From NCBI GenBank assembly GCA_026770575.1, contig MU657241.1, positions 49,506-79,108 of the forward strand: 29,603 bases of DNA. The letters are read 5' to 3'. Each line of letters opens with the position of its first letter. The stretch's first letter is position 1. The notes under the pieces were generated by a model, which was not told where the DNA came from, did no database searches, and worked only from the letters and a program-made list of their open reading frames with translations. Below are positions 20,062-29,277 of this stretch, piece after piece. The position numbers were made by a program, and so were the translations under genes. Origin of the DNA: Pelagophyceae sp. CCMP2097 (lineage: Eukaryota > Sar > Pelagophyceae).

Positions 20062-21711
20062 TCACTTGGCCGGCGCCGCGCCAGGCGCCGCCGCGCCGCC
20101 GTTGCCGTTTCGGCGGCGTCCGCCGCGCGTTTTGCGGCGGCTCGTCGCGGCGGCCGCGTCCGCGGCCGCGCCTTGGGTGGATTTGCCTTGCTGCTGTTGC
20201 TGCTGGCCCGCCCCGCCGCCGCCGCCGCCACCGCCGCCGCCGCGCTTGCGCGAGCGGCGGCTCTGGCCCGCGGCGGGCTGCGCGCCGGCCGCCGCGCCGC
20301 CGCCGCCGCCACCGCCGCCGCCGCGCGCGCGCCTCGACGCCGCCGTCGGGAACGTCTTCTTCAGCGAGGCCATGACGTCTTTGACGGCCTCGCCGCCGAC
20401 GACGCGCTGCAGAGCGACGCACGCGGCCTCGACGTTGGCTTCGGTGCCGCGCACGGTGAAGTGGGCCGCCGCTTCGGGCTGCGACGCCGCGGCGCCAGCC
20501 CGCGCGCCCGCGGCCGCGCCGGCGTCCGCCTTCGGCTCGTCCTCTTGCGCGTCGTCGTCGTCTTCGTCGTCGTCATCCTCCTCTTCGTCGTCGTCGTCGT
20601 CATCGTCGCCCTCGTCGTCCTCATCGTCGTCCTCACTGTCGTCGCCGTCGTCGTCGAACTCGCCGCCGTCGTCTTCATCGTCTTCTTGCCGGTCGTCGTC
20701 GGTGACGACGCGCGCGGCGGCGGCCGTCGGCGACGCGGCGGGCGCGTCGCCGTCGGGCGCGGCGGCGACGGGGGTCGCCGGAGAAGGGCACTTTACCACC
20801 GCGGCCCCGGAATAGCGCGCAATCATGCGAAACACGGGTTGCTGCTGCCCGCGCCGCGCGACGAGGAGGCGGAGGCGCGCGCCCGGGACCTCGACGTTTC
20901 TTTCCACAAGTTTGAGAGGCGGGGCCTGCTTGGCCTGCTGAAGACCCTTCTTCTCCAACGAAGCCGCCATCTGCTTCGCCTGCTCGATGCGCCCTGCGTC
21001 CTTGCCCGCGCGGTTGGCGGCGGTGAGGACGAGCTGCAGCGCGCGGCGGCAGCCGTCCAAAGAACCCTCCAAAGTCACCGCTTCCGCGTCGTCTACGGGC
21101 GGAGGCGTGCCCTTTGGCTGCTGCGCGGCGCCCTTTGCCTGCGGCGGCGCCGGCGGCACGCGGATGCGCACGCAAGTCTCCGCCGAGATGCGCTTCGCCT
21201 CAACGCTCAAAGAAGAAAAGTCGTCGCTCGACCCAGACGCGCCGCGGAGGTGGTGCCGAGCCTTGGCAGGCAGCGAAAACTCCACGACGGCGTCGTCGAG
21301 CCTATTTTCTCCAATCTCGATGCGTCTCCCGAGGCGCGGACATGCACGGCCGTCTTTTCAGCGCGCGCGTCAGACGCGGGTGAAAACTCTTCGACTAGCT
21401 CATCGACCAACTTCGCGGCCGCGAAGACGGCGTCCGGCGTGCCCTTGATGTACACCGGCGCCCACCTCAAAAAGCGCCTCCAACGGCGGCGCGCGCGGGC
21501 GCGGACGCAGAAGGACGCACGCCGAGTTGTCCGGGTCGGGCACCACGTTTAACCGCGACGAGGACGCAGTCTGGATGCGGTTGATCGTCCCGCCCTGCCG
21601 GCCGATGACGATGCCCACCTACAGCGCGGCCGTCGAGCCGGTTTTCAAAGGGGGCGGTTGACGTGCCTGCTCGACGGGGATGTAGATCGTGAGCTTAAAG
21701 CTGCTGATCAT
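20062..21711 (-). CDS. Triple-KH RNA-binding protein with acidic and glycine tracts
   Basis: Four exons (21711-21667, 21618-21521, 21465-21376, 21301-20062) close in phase and give 490 residues. KH1 (about 5-80) reads FKLTIYIPVEQ, VGIVIGRQGGTINRIQ (GxxG loop GRQG), RLNVVPD and VYIKGTPDAVFAAAKLVDEL. KH2 (about 83-180) has VEFSLPAKARHHLRGASGSS and ends VTLEGSLDGCRRALQLVL. KH3 begins KLVERNVEVPG near residue 208 and ends FTVRGTEANVEAACVALQRV near 375. Its middle is interrupted by about 100 residues, including an Asp/Glu-rich run at about 282-333. Residues 400-450 hold two poly-Gly runs, QQQQQQ and Arg/Lys patches. KH repeats bind single-stranded RNA, so vigilin/PCBP-like post-transcriptional control is likely. 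The first intron (21619-21666) appears to use a GC donor. Confidence 0.85.
20197..20330. repeat. GCC-rich simple repeat coding for poly-Gly and poly-Gln
   Basis: Two GCCGCC runs on the plus strand encode poly-Gly tracts on the minus strand. Between and beside them are GCTGCT runs that give glutamines. All lie in the C-terminal part of the KH protein. Confidence 0.8.
20537..20690. repeat. Trinucleotide (GTC/TCC)-rich tract coding for Asp/Glu
   Basis: Long TCGTCGTC and TCCTC runs on the plus strand encode the acidic stretch (about 50 residues, almost only Asp and Glu) inside the third KH domain. Confidence 0.85.
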
Positions 21712-22318
21712 CGCGCCCGGCGCTCCTCGCGCGTTACGAAAGGCCTGTGTCCCCGGAGACCGTCCGAGGGCGGCGCCACTCCCTTCGCGCCGGCGCGGGC
21801 GACTTTCTACGGGCCGATTGATCTCCGTCGGGCCCTCGCTCTTTTACAGGCTCGCCGAAGGGCTTGCGGCTGGGTCGGCGCCCCTCCAGCGGCGCAGCGC
21901 CCAGGGTCCGGGCGTCAAAAGGGGAGAGGCAGGGGAGGGGGCGGGCTCTCGGAAGAGGTCTCTCGGAAGTTGATTACGAGTAGCGGCGTCGGCGGTAGTT
22001 GATCGCCTCGGCCCGCTCCAGGACACACGTCTTCGGAGCGGCGCGGCGGCGCGCGGGCGCGGCAGGTCGGCTGCGCCGTCGGCTCGTCGGCGTCGTCCTT
22101 CCGGCCGCCGACCGCGGCGCGGGCGCGCGGGCCCCCGCCCGCGCGGGCGGCGGGGGGCGCGTTGCGTGAGTGGTGGTGCTCTGCAACTGCACGAGCCGGC
22201 GGCGGGCGCCGGCGTCGTGCGCGGCGCGGAGCTCTGAATTGGTGTGGTTGTGGTGGTGCCTGCGCCTTGGGCGGGCCCCGGCGTCGCGCGGCCGCGTCGC
22301 GCCGAGTCGTGGCCGCGC
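21712..22318. other. Region between KH and PRRC2-like genes
   Basis: This 607-base gap lies between two minus-strand genes. One minus-strand frame is open from about 22245 to a stop at 21974. It begins NSELRAAHDAGARRR and ends VLERAEAINYRRRRYS. This might be a last exon of the PRRC2-like gene if an intron removes that gene's stop at 22319; there is no family similarity to prove it. The rest should be the KH promoter. Confidence 0.3.
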
Positions 22319-25120
22319 TCATGACCGCGCCCAGGGCAGCATGCCGCCCGGCGCGCGCGCGGCCTGCTGGCCGGGCGCCTGCTGGGCGGCGGCGTTTTCG
22401 GGCTGCGAGAGCAGCGAGCTGCCGAAGACGCCGGTCACGATCCCACCGCCGTCGAGCTGCGAGATGGGGTGCAGCCCCCACGACATGGCGTTGCTGTGCG
22501 CAAAGCCGCCGCCGCCGAGCGCCGGGCCCACGTGCTGCGCAAAGGGCTGGTACGGCCGCGTCGCTTCCGACGAAGCGTCGGCGGGCCGGCTCGCCTCGGC
22601 CGCCTTGGCCGCGCCGGCCGCGTCGCTCCCGACGCTGCCCCAGTTCGAGTGCAGGCCCGCGTCGACGCCCGTGCCGAGCGGGCTGAAGCCGCCGGCGACG
22701 CCGCCGAGCGGGCCGCCGGGCGCGAGCGTGGGCCGCGCGGGCGCGCGGCCGCCCACCGGCTGCGGCGCCGGCCGCCCCGCCGGCTTGGCGACGGCGGCGC
22801 CGACGGGCTGCGGCGCGGCAGCCTTGGCGGCCACGGGCGCATCGTTGTGCTTGGCAGGCAGGCCCTTGTCCGCCGGCGGCGCGGGCGGCGCGGGCGCAGC
22901 GGCGCCGCCACCGCGCTTCCGCCGCGCGTCGCCCTGCTGCTGCTGCTGCTGCTTCGCGCCCTGCTGCTGCTTGGCGTCCGGCTGCCGCGGCGAGCCCGTG
23001 GACGTCGGGGTGGCAGCGTCGGTTTCGCCCTTGCCGCTCCGGCCGCGAGACTTCTTCTGGCGGCGGCCATCGCCGTCGTTCTCGCTGCCGGCGTCGACGG
23101 CGACGATGGCGCCGGCGGCGTCGAACTTGAAGAGGAGGCCCTTGGTCCGCGGCGGCCTCGCGAGCTTTTCGGCGCGGCGCTTGAGGCGTTGAAGCGCCAA
23201 GTCGTGCTGCGACATGTCGTCCGCGTCGCACTCCGCGTTGACCGCCGAAAGCGCCTTGGCCGGCGCCGCGTCCTTGCCGCCGCGCGCCGCCTTTGCGACG
23301 GGCTTTTGCGGCGCCGCCTTTGCGTCGCCCGCGTGGCGCAGCAGCACGACGCGGTCGCCAGAGTCGCTGCGCGCGCGCGCCTTGCGCTGGTCGCCCGCGG
23401 CGTCGGCGTCGGCCGAGTCGTCGGCGATGATGCGCAAAGAGCCGTGGTGCTGCATCTTGGGCGGCTGCGGCGCCGCGCCCTTGTTGGGTGCCGAAACCAT
23501 GCCGCCCGTCTTGGGGTCGAAGAGGCGCGGCCGCGCCGCGAACGCGTCGCCGTCGCGCGCAAACTCGTCGCCCGCAAACGGCCGCGCGTCGGCGCCCGCG
23601 CCGAAGAGCGAAGAGAAGCCCGGCTGCCTCGAAGCCTCTACTGGTCTCCGCAGAGGCTGAGTCCAGCACGACGCCGGCGACGAAGCCTCGGCGGAAGCGC
23701 CGCGCTGTGCGCCGGGCGCCTGCGGCGTCACTACCGCCGGCGCGGGCGTTGGCGCCGCGTCCGCGGCGGCCTTCTCGTTGCCCATTTGAAACCCGCGGCG
23801 CCACTTGCCATCGTCCGCCTTGGCGTTGGCCGCGGCCGCGGGCGGCGGCGGTGGCGCGGCGGCCGGCGCGGCGGCGGTGGCGGCGGCCTTTTCCGCGTCG
23901 AGGCGCGCGAGGCGCTCCGCCGCGCGAGCCTTCATCGCAGCCAGATCATCCTCCTCCTCCTTGCGCCGCTTCTCCGCGCGCAGCTTCGCCAGCCGGCGCA
24001 TGTAGTCCGTCTGCGACTCGTCCGGGAGCTGCGCGTTGGGGTCGAGCTCCGCCGCGGGCACGGCAGGCGCGAACGCGGGCACCGCGTCCGCCGGCAGCCG
24101 CGGCGGCTCCGTGCCCCAGCTCTCGCCGTCCGCCGAAGTCTGTTGCGGCGAAGGTGGCGCTCTTCGGCGCCAGGAAGGTTCCGCAGGAGCCGCGTCGTAC
24201 GATTGCTGCGCGCCGCGGACGTCGCCAGAGTCCGCAGCCGGCGCGCGCTCCGAGTCGTACCGTCGGTCGGCCTGCGTGGCACGCTCGACAGGGCGCGCAA
24301 AGTCGCAGTCTCCAAAGAGTCCTCGAATGAGTTCTCGAATGAGTTCTCGAATGAGTCCTCGAGTGGGGCAACGTACGTCGAAGCGCCTCTCCGAGTCGTT
24401 GAAGCGGTCTTGCTGCTGCGCCTGCATCTGCATCTGCTGCGGCTGCGCCGCGCGCCTGGCTTGGTACTGGTCGCCGAAGCGCTGGCCGTTTTCCGGGCGG
24501 AACCCGCCCTGGTTTTGCCGGTCCTGGCCGTACTGCTGCCGGTCGCCATACTGCTGCTGCTGCTGCTGCTGCATCTGCATCTGCATCTGCTGCTGCGCGA
24601 AGCCAGGCCGCTGGCCCTGCTGCGGCGTCGGGCCGCCGAACATGTCGTCGGCGGCGCCGTGCTGTGGCTGCGCCCAGGGCGCCGCGGGCGCGGAGCCGTC
24701 CGCGGGCGCCACCTTGGCCCAGGGCGCCACGGCGGCGCCGCGCGGCGCGGCGCCGTCGGCGTCGGCGGCGCCGCCCTGCGGGCCGAGCGTGCGGCGCGGC
24801 GGCGCCGGCGCGGCCGCGGCCTCGTCTTCGGCCTCCTTGGTTGTCCAGCCGCCGCCGCCGCCGGGGACGAGCTTGACGCTCAAGTCCTGGCCGCGGTTCT
24901 CGCGCCGCAGCGAGGGCGTGTTCAGCGGTGTCGGTGCTGCGACGGCGGCCTTTGCGACCTTGTCGGCGCCCGGGTGGCGGCCGAGGACGAGGAGCCGGCC
25001 ACCGCCGCCATACGCCGACCGCTGAATCGCGCCGCCCGGCGGCGCGCGCGTCACCGCATTCAAGTTCTTCGAAGCAAACGACTTGCCGGCGGGCTTGTCC
25101 GGCCGCGCGGCGCCGACCAT
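22319..25120 (-). CDS. PRRC2/BAT2-N (MOS1-like) low-complexity protein
   Basis: An open frame of 933 residues starts at the ATG at 25120. The first 90 residues carry the BAT2 N-terminal signature: [12 protein letters not shown], then [31 protein letters not shown] and [11 protein letters not shown]. Animal PRRC2 proteins and plant MOS1 share this pattern; they act in stress-granule and translation control (PRRC2) and in immune-gene expression (MOS1). The remainder is disordered: Ala/Pro-rich, a Gln/Met-rich tract near 185-215, a charged helix [20 protein letters not shown] near 370, and another Gln tract near 780. Four 12-base repeats lie in the frame at about 24317-24364, and a stretch containing them could be an in-frame intron (GTACGT...CAG). 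The C-terminus could continue past 22319 by splicing. Confidence 0.75.
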   Translation of the reverse strand: MVGAARPDKPAGKSFASKNLNAVTRAPPGGAIQRSAYGGGGRLLVLGRHPGADKVAKAAVAAPTPLNTPSLRRENRGQDLSVKLVPGGGGGWTTKEAEDEAAAAPAPPRRTLGPQGGAADADGAAPRGAAVAPWAKVAPADGSAPAAPWAQPQHGAADDMFGGPTPQQGQRPGFAQQQMQMQMQQQQQQQYGDRQQYGQDRQNQGGFRPENGQRFGDQYQARRAAQPQQMQMQAQQQDRFNDSERRFDVRCPTRGLIRELIRELIRGLFGDCDFARPVERATQADRRYDSERAPAADSGDVRGAQQSYDAAPAEPSWRRRAPPSPQQTSADGESWGTEPPRLPADAVPAFAPAVPAAELDPNAQLPDESQTDYMRRLAKLRAEKRRKEEEDDLAAMKARAAERLARLDAEKAAATAAAPAAAPPPPPAAAANAKADDGKWRRGFQMGNEKAAADAAPTPAPAVVTPQAPGAQRGASAEASSPASCWTQPLRRPVEASRQPGFSSLFGAGADARPFAGDEFARDGDAFAARPRLFDPKTGGMVSAPNKGAAPQPPKMQHHGSLRIIADDSADADAAGDQRKARARSDSGDRVVLLRHAGDAKAAPQKPVAKAARGGKDAAPAKALSAVNAECDADDMSQHDLALQRLKRRAEKLARPPRTKGLLFKFDAAGAIVAVDAGSENDGDGRRQKKSRGRSGKGETDAATPTSTGSPRQPDAKQQQGAKQQQQQQGDARRKRGGGAAAPAPPAPPADKGLPAKHNDAPVAAKAAAPQPVGAAVAKPAGRPAPQPVGGRAPARPTLAPGGPLGGVAGGFSPLGTGVDAGLHSNWGSVGSDAAGAAKAAEASRPADASSEATRPYQPFAQHVGPALGGGGFAHSNAMSWGLHPISQLDGGGIVTGVFGSSLLSQPENAAAQQAPGQQAARAPGGMLPWARS
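24317..24364. repeat. Four 12-base tandem repeats
   Basis: Units GAGTCCTCGAAT, GAGTTCTCGAAT, GAGTTCTCGAAT and GAGTCCTCGAGT follow each other without gaps. In the PRRC2-like frame they read as repeats of IREL on the minus strand. In another minus frame they would read as SFEN repeats. Confidence 0.85.
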
Positions 25121-25654
25121 GGCCGTCTGAAGTCGCTACGGCGGCGCCGAAAAGACGGAGGCCTTGCCCGCGACCGCAGCCCAAAGCCCGCGTGTGCGGT
25201 CCGCCGCCCGGCAACCCTCGCGCGCCCTGCGCGCCGCGGCAGATGACCGCACGCCGGGACCCAGCGAACTCGCGTGCGCCGGGCGCGAGGGAGGGAGAGG
25301 GGAGAAGAACTCTGGCACTGTCAAGTGCTCGCTTTTTTGGGCCGCCTGAAGGGCCGTTGCGCCGTGCCCGTTGGATTGCGAAAAAACGGCGCCCTGCGAG
25401 CGACCTTCTCGGCGGCCGAGGGGCGCTCGCTTCGACGCGTGCCGCGCACCCGGTGCGGGCGCCCGCCGCGCCTTTGACGAAATGCCATTTTGTAAACACA
25501 CGGCGTCTTCCTATTGGCAGAGAGGCCTTCGTCGGGGGCCGGTCCGACGCGCAGGATGAGCCGGCACACCTACGCACATCGCCGGCGCCTTCGCACCCGC
25601 CGAGAGGCCCAACCGCGCCCCTCTTGGAACCGCCTCGGAGGCCTTACTTCGTAG
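25121..25654. promoter_or_regulatory. Divergent promoter region, PRRC2-like and PH genes
   Basis: These 534 bases lie between two divergent genes. They contain an inverted CCAAT box (CTATTGGC at about 25511-25518) and a possible first exon of the PH gene (ATG at 25482). There is no TATA box and no other gene. Confidence 0.35.
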
Positions 25655-26197
25655 GTGGACTCGGCCACGGGCCAGCGCTACGACACCGCGGCGCCGGACT
25701 ACCAGGGCACGCTGACGAAGCAGTCCGCCTGGTTGAAGGACTGGCGGCGGCGCTTCTTCATCCTCAAGGGCTCGAAGCTCTTCTTCTCAAAGGTGCCCGC
25801 GCTCGTCCGGGGTGCCCCCCCGCGCGCCACATGCCTCGATAGGGCGAGCACCAGCCGCCGCACGGCATGATCGACCTGGCCTCGTGCATGACCGTCAAAT
25901 CTGCAGAGTGCGTGCCCACCTCGAGCGCCGCAGACAGACCGCTTCGGCGTTCGAGCGCTTGAGAACCGCGTCGGCGCTCAAGCCGCTTGATCCCCGCGTT
26001 TCCGCAGGTACAAGGCGCACAAGCTGAACGCGCTGGAGGTGTCGACGCCAGACACTACGTTCCTGATGTTTGCTGATACTGAAAAGGAAAAGGACGACTG
26101 GATCGGGGCCATCGGCCGCGCCATCGTGCGCTGCTCCTCGACGTACACCAACGACGACGGCATGGAGGGCGACGACCAATCCGACGACGACAAGTGA
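25655..26197 (+). CDS. Small PH-domain protein (AtPH1-like), 5' end unresolved
   Basis: Three exons are certain from phase: 25655-25792, 25843-25907 and 26008-26197. They encode one pleckstrin-homology domain and a short acidic tail. Landmarks are YQGTLTKQSAWLKDWRRRFF, ILKGSKLFFSK, HGMIDLASCMTVKSAE and EKEKDDWIGAIGRAIV, with the invariant Trp of the last helix. The match is closest to plant AtPH1-type proteins, which bind phosphoinositides on membranes. The first exon must lie upstream, because 25655 follows a TAG acceptor and begins with GTG. One in-phase option is the ATG at 25482, joined from a donor near 25541. The tail (DDGMEGDDQSDDDK) is strongly acidic. Confidence 0.8.
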
Positions 26198-26829
26198 GCC
26201 CGAAGGCGAGCGACTCGCCCCGGACCGCGCGGCCGACGCGCCCGGCGCCTCCCACTCGCGAGGGCGACCCGCGCGCAGCGCCTCCGCGGCGGCCCCGCGG
26301 CGGGCCGCGCCACGAGGCGCGCCACGCGGAGCTACCGCGGCCCGAAGCCTCGTACCCAGTCCCTCGAAGCCTCGCATCCAGTTAAAGACAAGCTATTTCA
26401 ACCGGCGCTCCAAAGGGCGGGTCTGCCTCTGCTGCACTGCCGAGTGCCCTCGACCACTGTGGGACCCATGGCTTGCGTGTGCAGCAAGCCATGGCCCTTC
26501 GAAGGCCCTTGGACGGGCGGATGCGTGGACCATGCTTGACGACGCGCTCCGCGTCGACGCGGGCCACGAACGGGCGCGCGCAAACCTCCTAGTCGTCGTC
26601 CGGCGCGTCGCCCTAACGACTCCGCAGAAACCCTGAAGCAAAAGGCCATCGGACCACGCCTGCGCGGCCATGACGAGGACCGGCACGCAGAATAGCCGCG
26701 ACAGACTGCAAAGGGGGTTCATGACCGTTCATCAGAAGATTGTCGGCAGAGTCGTCATAGACGCAGGGATCCCACCCGTCGGAAAACCATCGAGGGCCAG
26801 AGCCGTCGCATCGAAACGTTAGCTCGTGG
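26198..26829. other. Convergent intergenic region, PH and Kelch genes
   Basis: This 632-base region lies between the stop codons of two converging genes. Apart from a perfect hairpin at 26466-26494 I see no gene or repeat. Open frames here are GC-driven and match nothing. Confidence 0.4.
26466..26494. repeat. Perfect 11-base hairpin
   Basis: CCATGGCTTGC (26466-26476) and GCAAGCCATGG (26484-26494) are exact inverted copies around a 7-base loop GTGTGCA. It lies midway between two converging genes, where transcript ends are expected. Confidence 0.85.
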
Positions 26830-28401
26830 TTAGATGCCGTAGAGCGCCCTTTCGACGAGTGGCCGGAGCGTCGGGCTGCCGCCGTGGAGCGCCGCCGCGC
26901 GTGCCCGCCGCGCCGCGCCGTCGTCCGATCCCGGCGACGCGTCCGTCTGCGCCGCGCCCTCTTCGCCCGGGGCCTCTCTGAAGAGGCCCCACGTCGCCTG
27001 GACCGTGCGGAGGCACGCCCGCTCGAGGTCGGCGGCGCCGCGCGCGTGCGATATCGCGAGGAGCTCGGCGACGTTGTCCGTCGTGATCTCTCGCGCCACG
27101 GCGGCCTCGCAGCGTTGCTGCAGCGTCTGGAGCGCTGCGCGGCGCCTCTGCGGCGGCGCGGGCGCGTCGAAGAGGCGGAGCACGGAGACGTCGGAAAAGT
27201 ACGCGCGGCCGTGCTCGCCGCCGCCGAAGACGAGGACGGCGTCGTCGCCGGCGGCGGTGCGCACGGCCGTCGCGGACGCGGCGTTGCGCTTCGACGGCGC
27301 GGCGCCGTCGGTCTGCACGTCGAGCCACGCGGCCGAGACCCACTCCTGCGCGACGTCGCCGTTTCCGCGGCGGCGCGTCGGCCGCTGCACCGCGGGCGTC
27401 GCCGCCGTCGCCGCTGCGTCGAGGACGCGGACGTCGTCGAGGTACGCCTGGTCCTGCGTGTCGTCGCTCTGGAAGATGCTCGTCCCGCCGAAGACGACGA
27501 CGAAGCGGTCATCGACGGACGCGCACGCCGCGGCGTAGCGCGGCGCCCAGCCGCCGTCGCAGCTGTGCAGCTTCGTCCAGCGCGCCGAGAACCGCCGCGC
27601 GCCAGGCGCCGCGTCGTCGGCGTCGACGCGGAGGGCGCTCGCGCCGCCGGCGACGCCCAGCGCGGCGGAGACGCCGCCCGTGAGCCACAGCGCCCCTTGC
27701 GCGGCGGCCGCCGAGGCGAGGGCGACACCGCGCGCGGCGCGCACCATGAGCGCAATGTGGCCGCGGGGCTCCAGCCCGCCGCCGAGCCAGTCGTACTTCG
27801 TGTCGGCGACGCTCCACGTCAGCGCGTCGACGTCGAAGACGTGTACCGTTGACGCGTCGTGGATGGCCGCGGTGACCGTCCTCGTGACGTTCGCCGCGTC
27901 GATCAAGGCGTCGGCGGTGACGTGGCCCCCATAGACGAGTAGCGCGCTGTCGCCGACGGCCGCGGCCACGTGCGCGCGGCGGCCGCGCGGGCCCGGACCG
28001 CGGGCATCCAGAGGCAGCACGTCGAGGCCTTTGGCGCCGTCGAACGCGAGGCACTTGAGCGCGGCGGCGCCCTCGTGGTAGACTTCGTCGTGGTCGACGC
28101 CGCCATAGATGTAGACGCACCCGCGCAGCAGCACCGCCGTGTGCCCTCGGCGCGGCTCCAATTCACCGCGCACCTCGAGCTCGGCCCACGTCGCCGTGCG
28201 CAGGCAGAAGCGCCAAGCGTCGCCAAAGTGCGTCCACTCGGCCGCGCCGCCCGCCGGCGCCGTGGCGCCGCCCGCCGGCGCCGTGGAGCCGCCGCCGATC
28301 ACGACGAGGCCATCGCCAACGAGCGTCGCCGTGTGCGACGCCCGCGGCGGCGGCCGCGCGTCCCCCTGGTCGAGGGCGACGCGCGTCCAGCGCGCCCGCA
28401 T
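26830..28401 (-). CDS. Kelch-repeat protein with C-terminal BACK-like helices
   Basis: A single open frame of 523 residues from the ATG at 28401; earlier in-frame starts are not ATG. About six Kelch blades are visible: PRASHTATLVGDGLVVIGGG, RRGHTAVLLRGCVYIYGG, RAHVAAAVGDSALLVYGG, an ALWLTGGVS blade, YAAACASVDDRFVVVFGG, and SATAVRTAAGDDAVLVFGGG. They should fold into one beta-propeller for protein binding. The C-terminal 90 residues (ALQTLQQRCEAAVAREITTD, then NVAELLAISHARGAADLERA) resemble the helical BTB/BACK region, so a link to a cullin-type ubiquitin ligase is possible but no full BTB domain is seen. A perfect 21-base duplication (28244-28285) repeats TAPAGGA. No intron is needed, unlike most neighbours. 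Confidence 0.8.
   Translation of the reverse strand: MRARWTRVALDQGDARPPPRASHTATLVGDGLVVIGGGSTAPAGGATAPAGGAAEWTHFGDAWRFCLRTATWAELEVRGELEPRRGHTAVLLRGCVYIYGGVDHDEVYHEGAAALKCLAFDGAKGLDVLPLDARGPGPRGRRAHVAAAVGDSALLVYGGHVTADALIDAANVTRTVTAAIHDASTVHVFDVDALTWSVADTKYDWLGGGLEPRGHIALMVRAARGVALASAAAAQGALWLTGGVSAALGVAGGASALRVDADDAAPGARRFSARWTKLHSCDGGWAPRYAAACASVDDRFVVVFGGTSIFQSDDTQDQAYLDDVRVLDAAATAATPAVQRPTRRRGNGDVAQEWVSAAWLDVQTDGAAPSKRNAASATAVRTAAGDDAVLVFGGGEHGRAYFSDVSVLRLFDAPAPPQRRRAALQTLQQRCEAAVAREITTDNVAELLAISHARGAADLERACLRTVQATWGLFREAPGEEGAAQTDASPGSDDGAARRARAAALHGGSPTLRPLVERALYGI
28244..28285. repeat. 21-base perfect tandem duplication
   Basis: The 21-base unit beginning GCGCCGCCCGCC occurs twice without change (28244-28264 and 28265-28285). 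It adds seven residues per copy to a loop of the first Kelch blade. Confidence 0.9.
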
Positions 28402-28852
28402 TGCCTCACAGCCAAAGGAAGAGGTGCCGCTGCGATGCAACGGGGGTCTGCCGACGGACGGCGCGACCACGCCGCGTGCTCGACGGCTCCAGAAAGGCGC
28501 TCCTCCGTGATCGTCCCTTTCCGTTCGGCGCCGCCCGTCGGCGTTCGACTCGTGTTCGCCCAAAGAAACCAGAAATTAACCAGAACATCAGAATCGACCT
28601 TGAGTGCTTTTTGAAACGCGGTTGTTGATTTCCTCCGGAACGGTGGGCGGTACCGCGGCGTTTGATGGCTGGGATGCTCGGTACCGTCCCTCTCTAGCCC
28701 GGTGCAAAGTGGCTTTGAGATCGGACACCAACTCGCCGCGTCGCGCGAAGGGCACGGATTTGGAGGTCCCTTCGCGAGCCCTTCCTGTCTCGGCTCGGGG
28801 TCGAATGGCGCTCCCCGTTGGAGAGGTTCATGCTGTGGCCACCCACGAGGCA
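28402..28852. other. Upstream flank of the Kelch gene
   Basis: About 450 bases with lower GC than their surroundings (for example AGAAACCAGAAATTAACCAG near 28563). It probably holds the Kelch promoter and the 3' end of the gene to its right. No clear coding exon is visible. Confidence 0.35.
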
Positions 28853-29277
28853 TGGTGACCTTTGCGGCGTCTGTTGGGCCGGCCGAAAAAAGTGCGGCGA
28901 AGACGGCGGCGGCGTCGGGCTCGCGCGCCAGAAAGCAGGCGGCGCAGAGGAGCGCCGAGACGGCGTCGAGCGTGGCGTTGCCCCACACCACCGTATTCGT
29001 CTCGAAGAGCGTCCTTGAGGGCCGCGCCGTCGGGGCGACGACGTGCGCCGTAAGGTACTTTCGGCGGCGGGCCCCCGCCGCGAGGCGCGCGAGTACGGCG
29101 GCGACGAGGCGACGCGCGTCGGCGTGCGCCGGCGAGGCGCACCTCTGCGGCGACGGCGTCCGTCGCGAGCCGCAGCTGCTGCAAGTCGGCGTCGCACGCC
29201 GCGCGGTCCGTGGCCAGAGCCACGCGGTCTGCTAGAGCCGCCAGGGCGCGTACCGCAGCCGCGGCATGACGCGGCAT
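28853..29277 (-). CDS. Possible Ala-rich helical protein, function unknown
   Basis: An ATG at 29277 opens a frame reading MPRHAAAAVRALAALADRVA, then DADLQQLRLATDAVAAE. At that point a donor (GTGCGC) and an acceptor (CCGAAAG before TACCTT) fit in phase 0. They lead to YLTAHVVAPTARPSRTLFET, WGNATLDAVSALLCAACFLA and DAAAVFAALFSAGPTDAAK. The product would be mostly amphipathic helix, perhaps an ARM/HEAT-like fragment. I recognise no family. The 3' end is not resolved, since a further exon or a stop must lie between 28402 and 28860. In DNA this GC-rich all three frames look alanine- or arginine-rich, so the gene itself is uncertain. Confidence 0.3.

Noticed and set aside
19867..21552. 561-residue open frame on the plus strand with Val/Leu runs resembling membrane segments
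   Set aside because: The hydrophobic runs are the reverse complement of the Asp/Glu tract of the KH protein.
22469..25246. 925-residue open frame on the plus strand
   Set aside because: It is antisense to the PRRC2-like gene, very Arg/Leu-rich, and shows no domain; high GC keeps antisense frames open.
28402..28563. Longer N-terminus for the Kelch protein
   Set aside because: The open frame continues to 28563 but its start there is TTG and the added sequence is low-complexity; ATG 28401 begins right before the first Kelch blade.
28299..28991. 230-residue open frame on the minus strand as one exon
   Set aside because: Its second half overlaps the 5' part of the Kelch gene in another frame and shows no similarity; only its first part looks coding.
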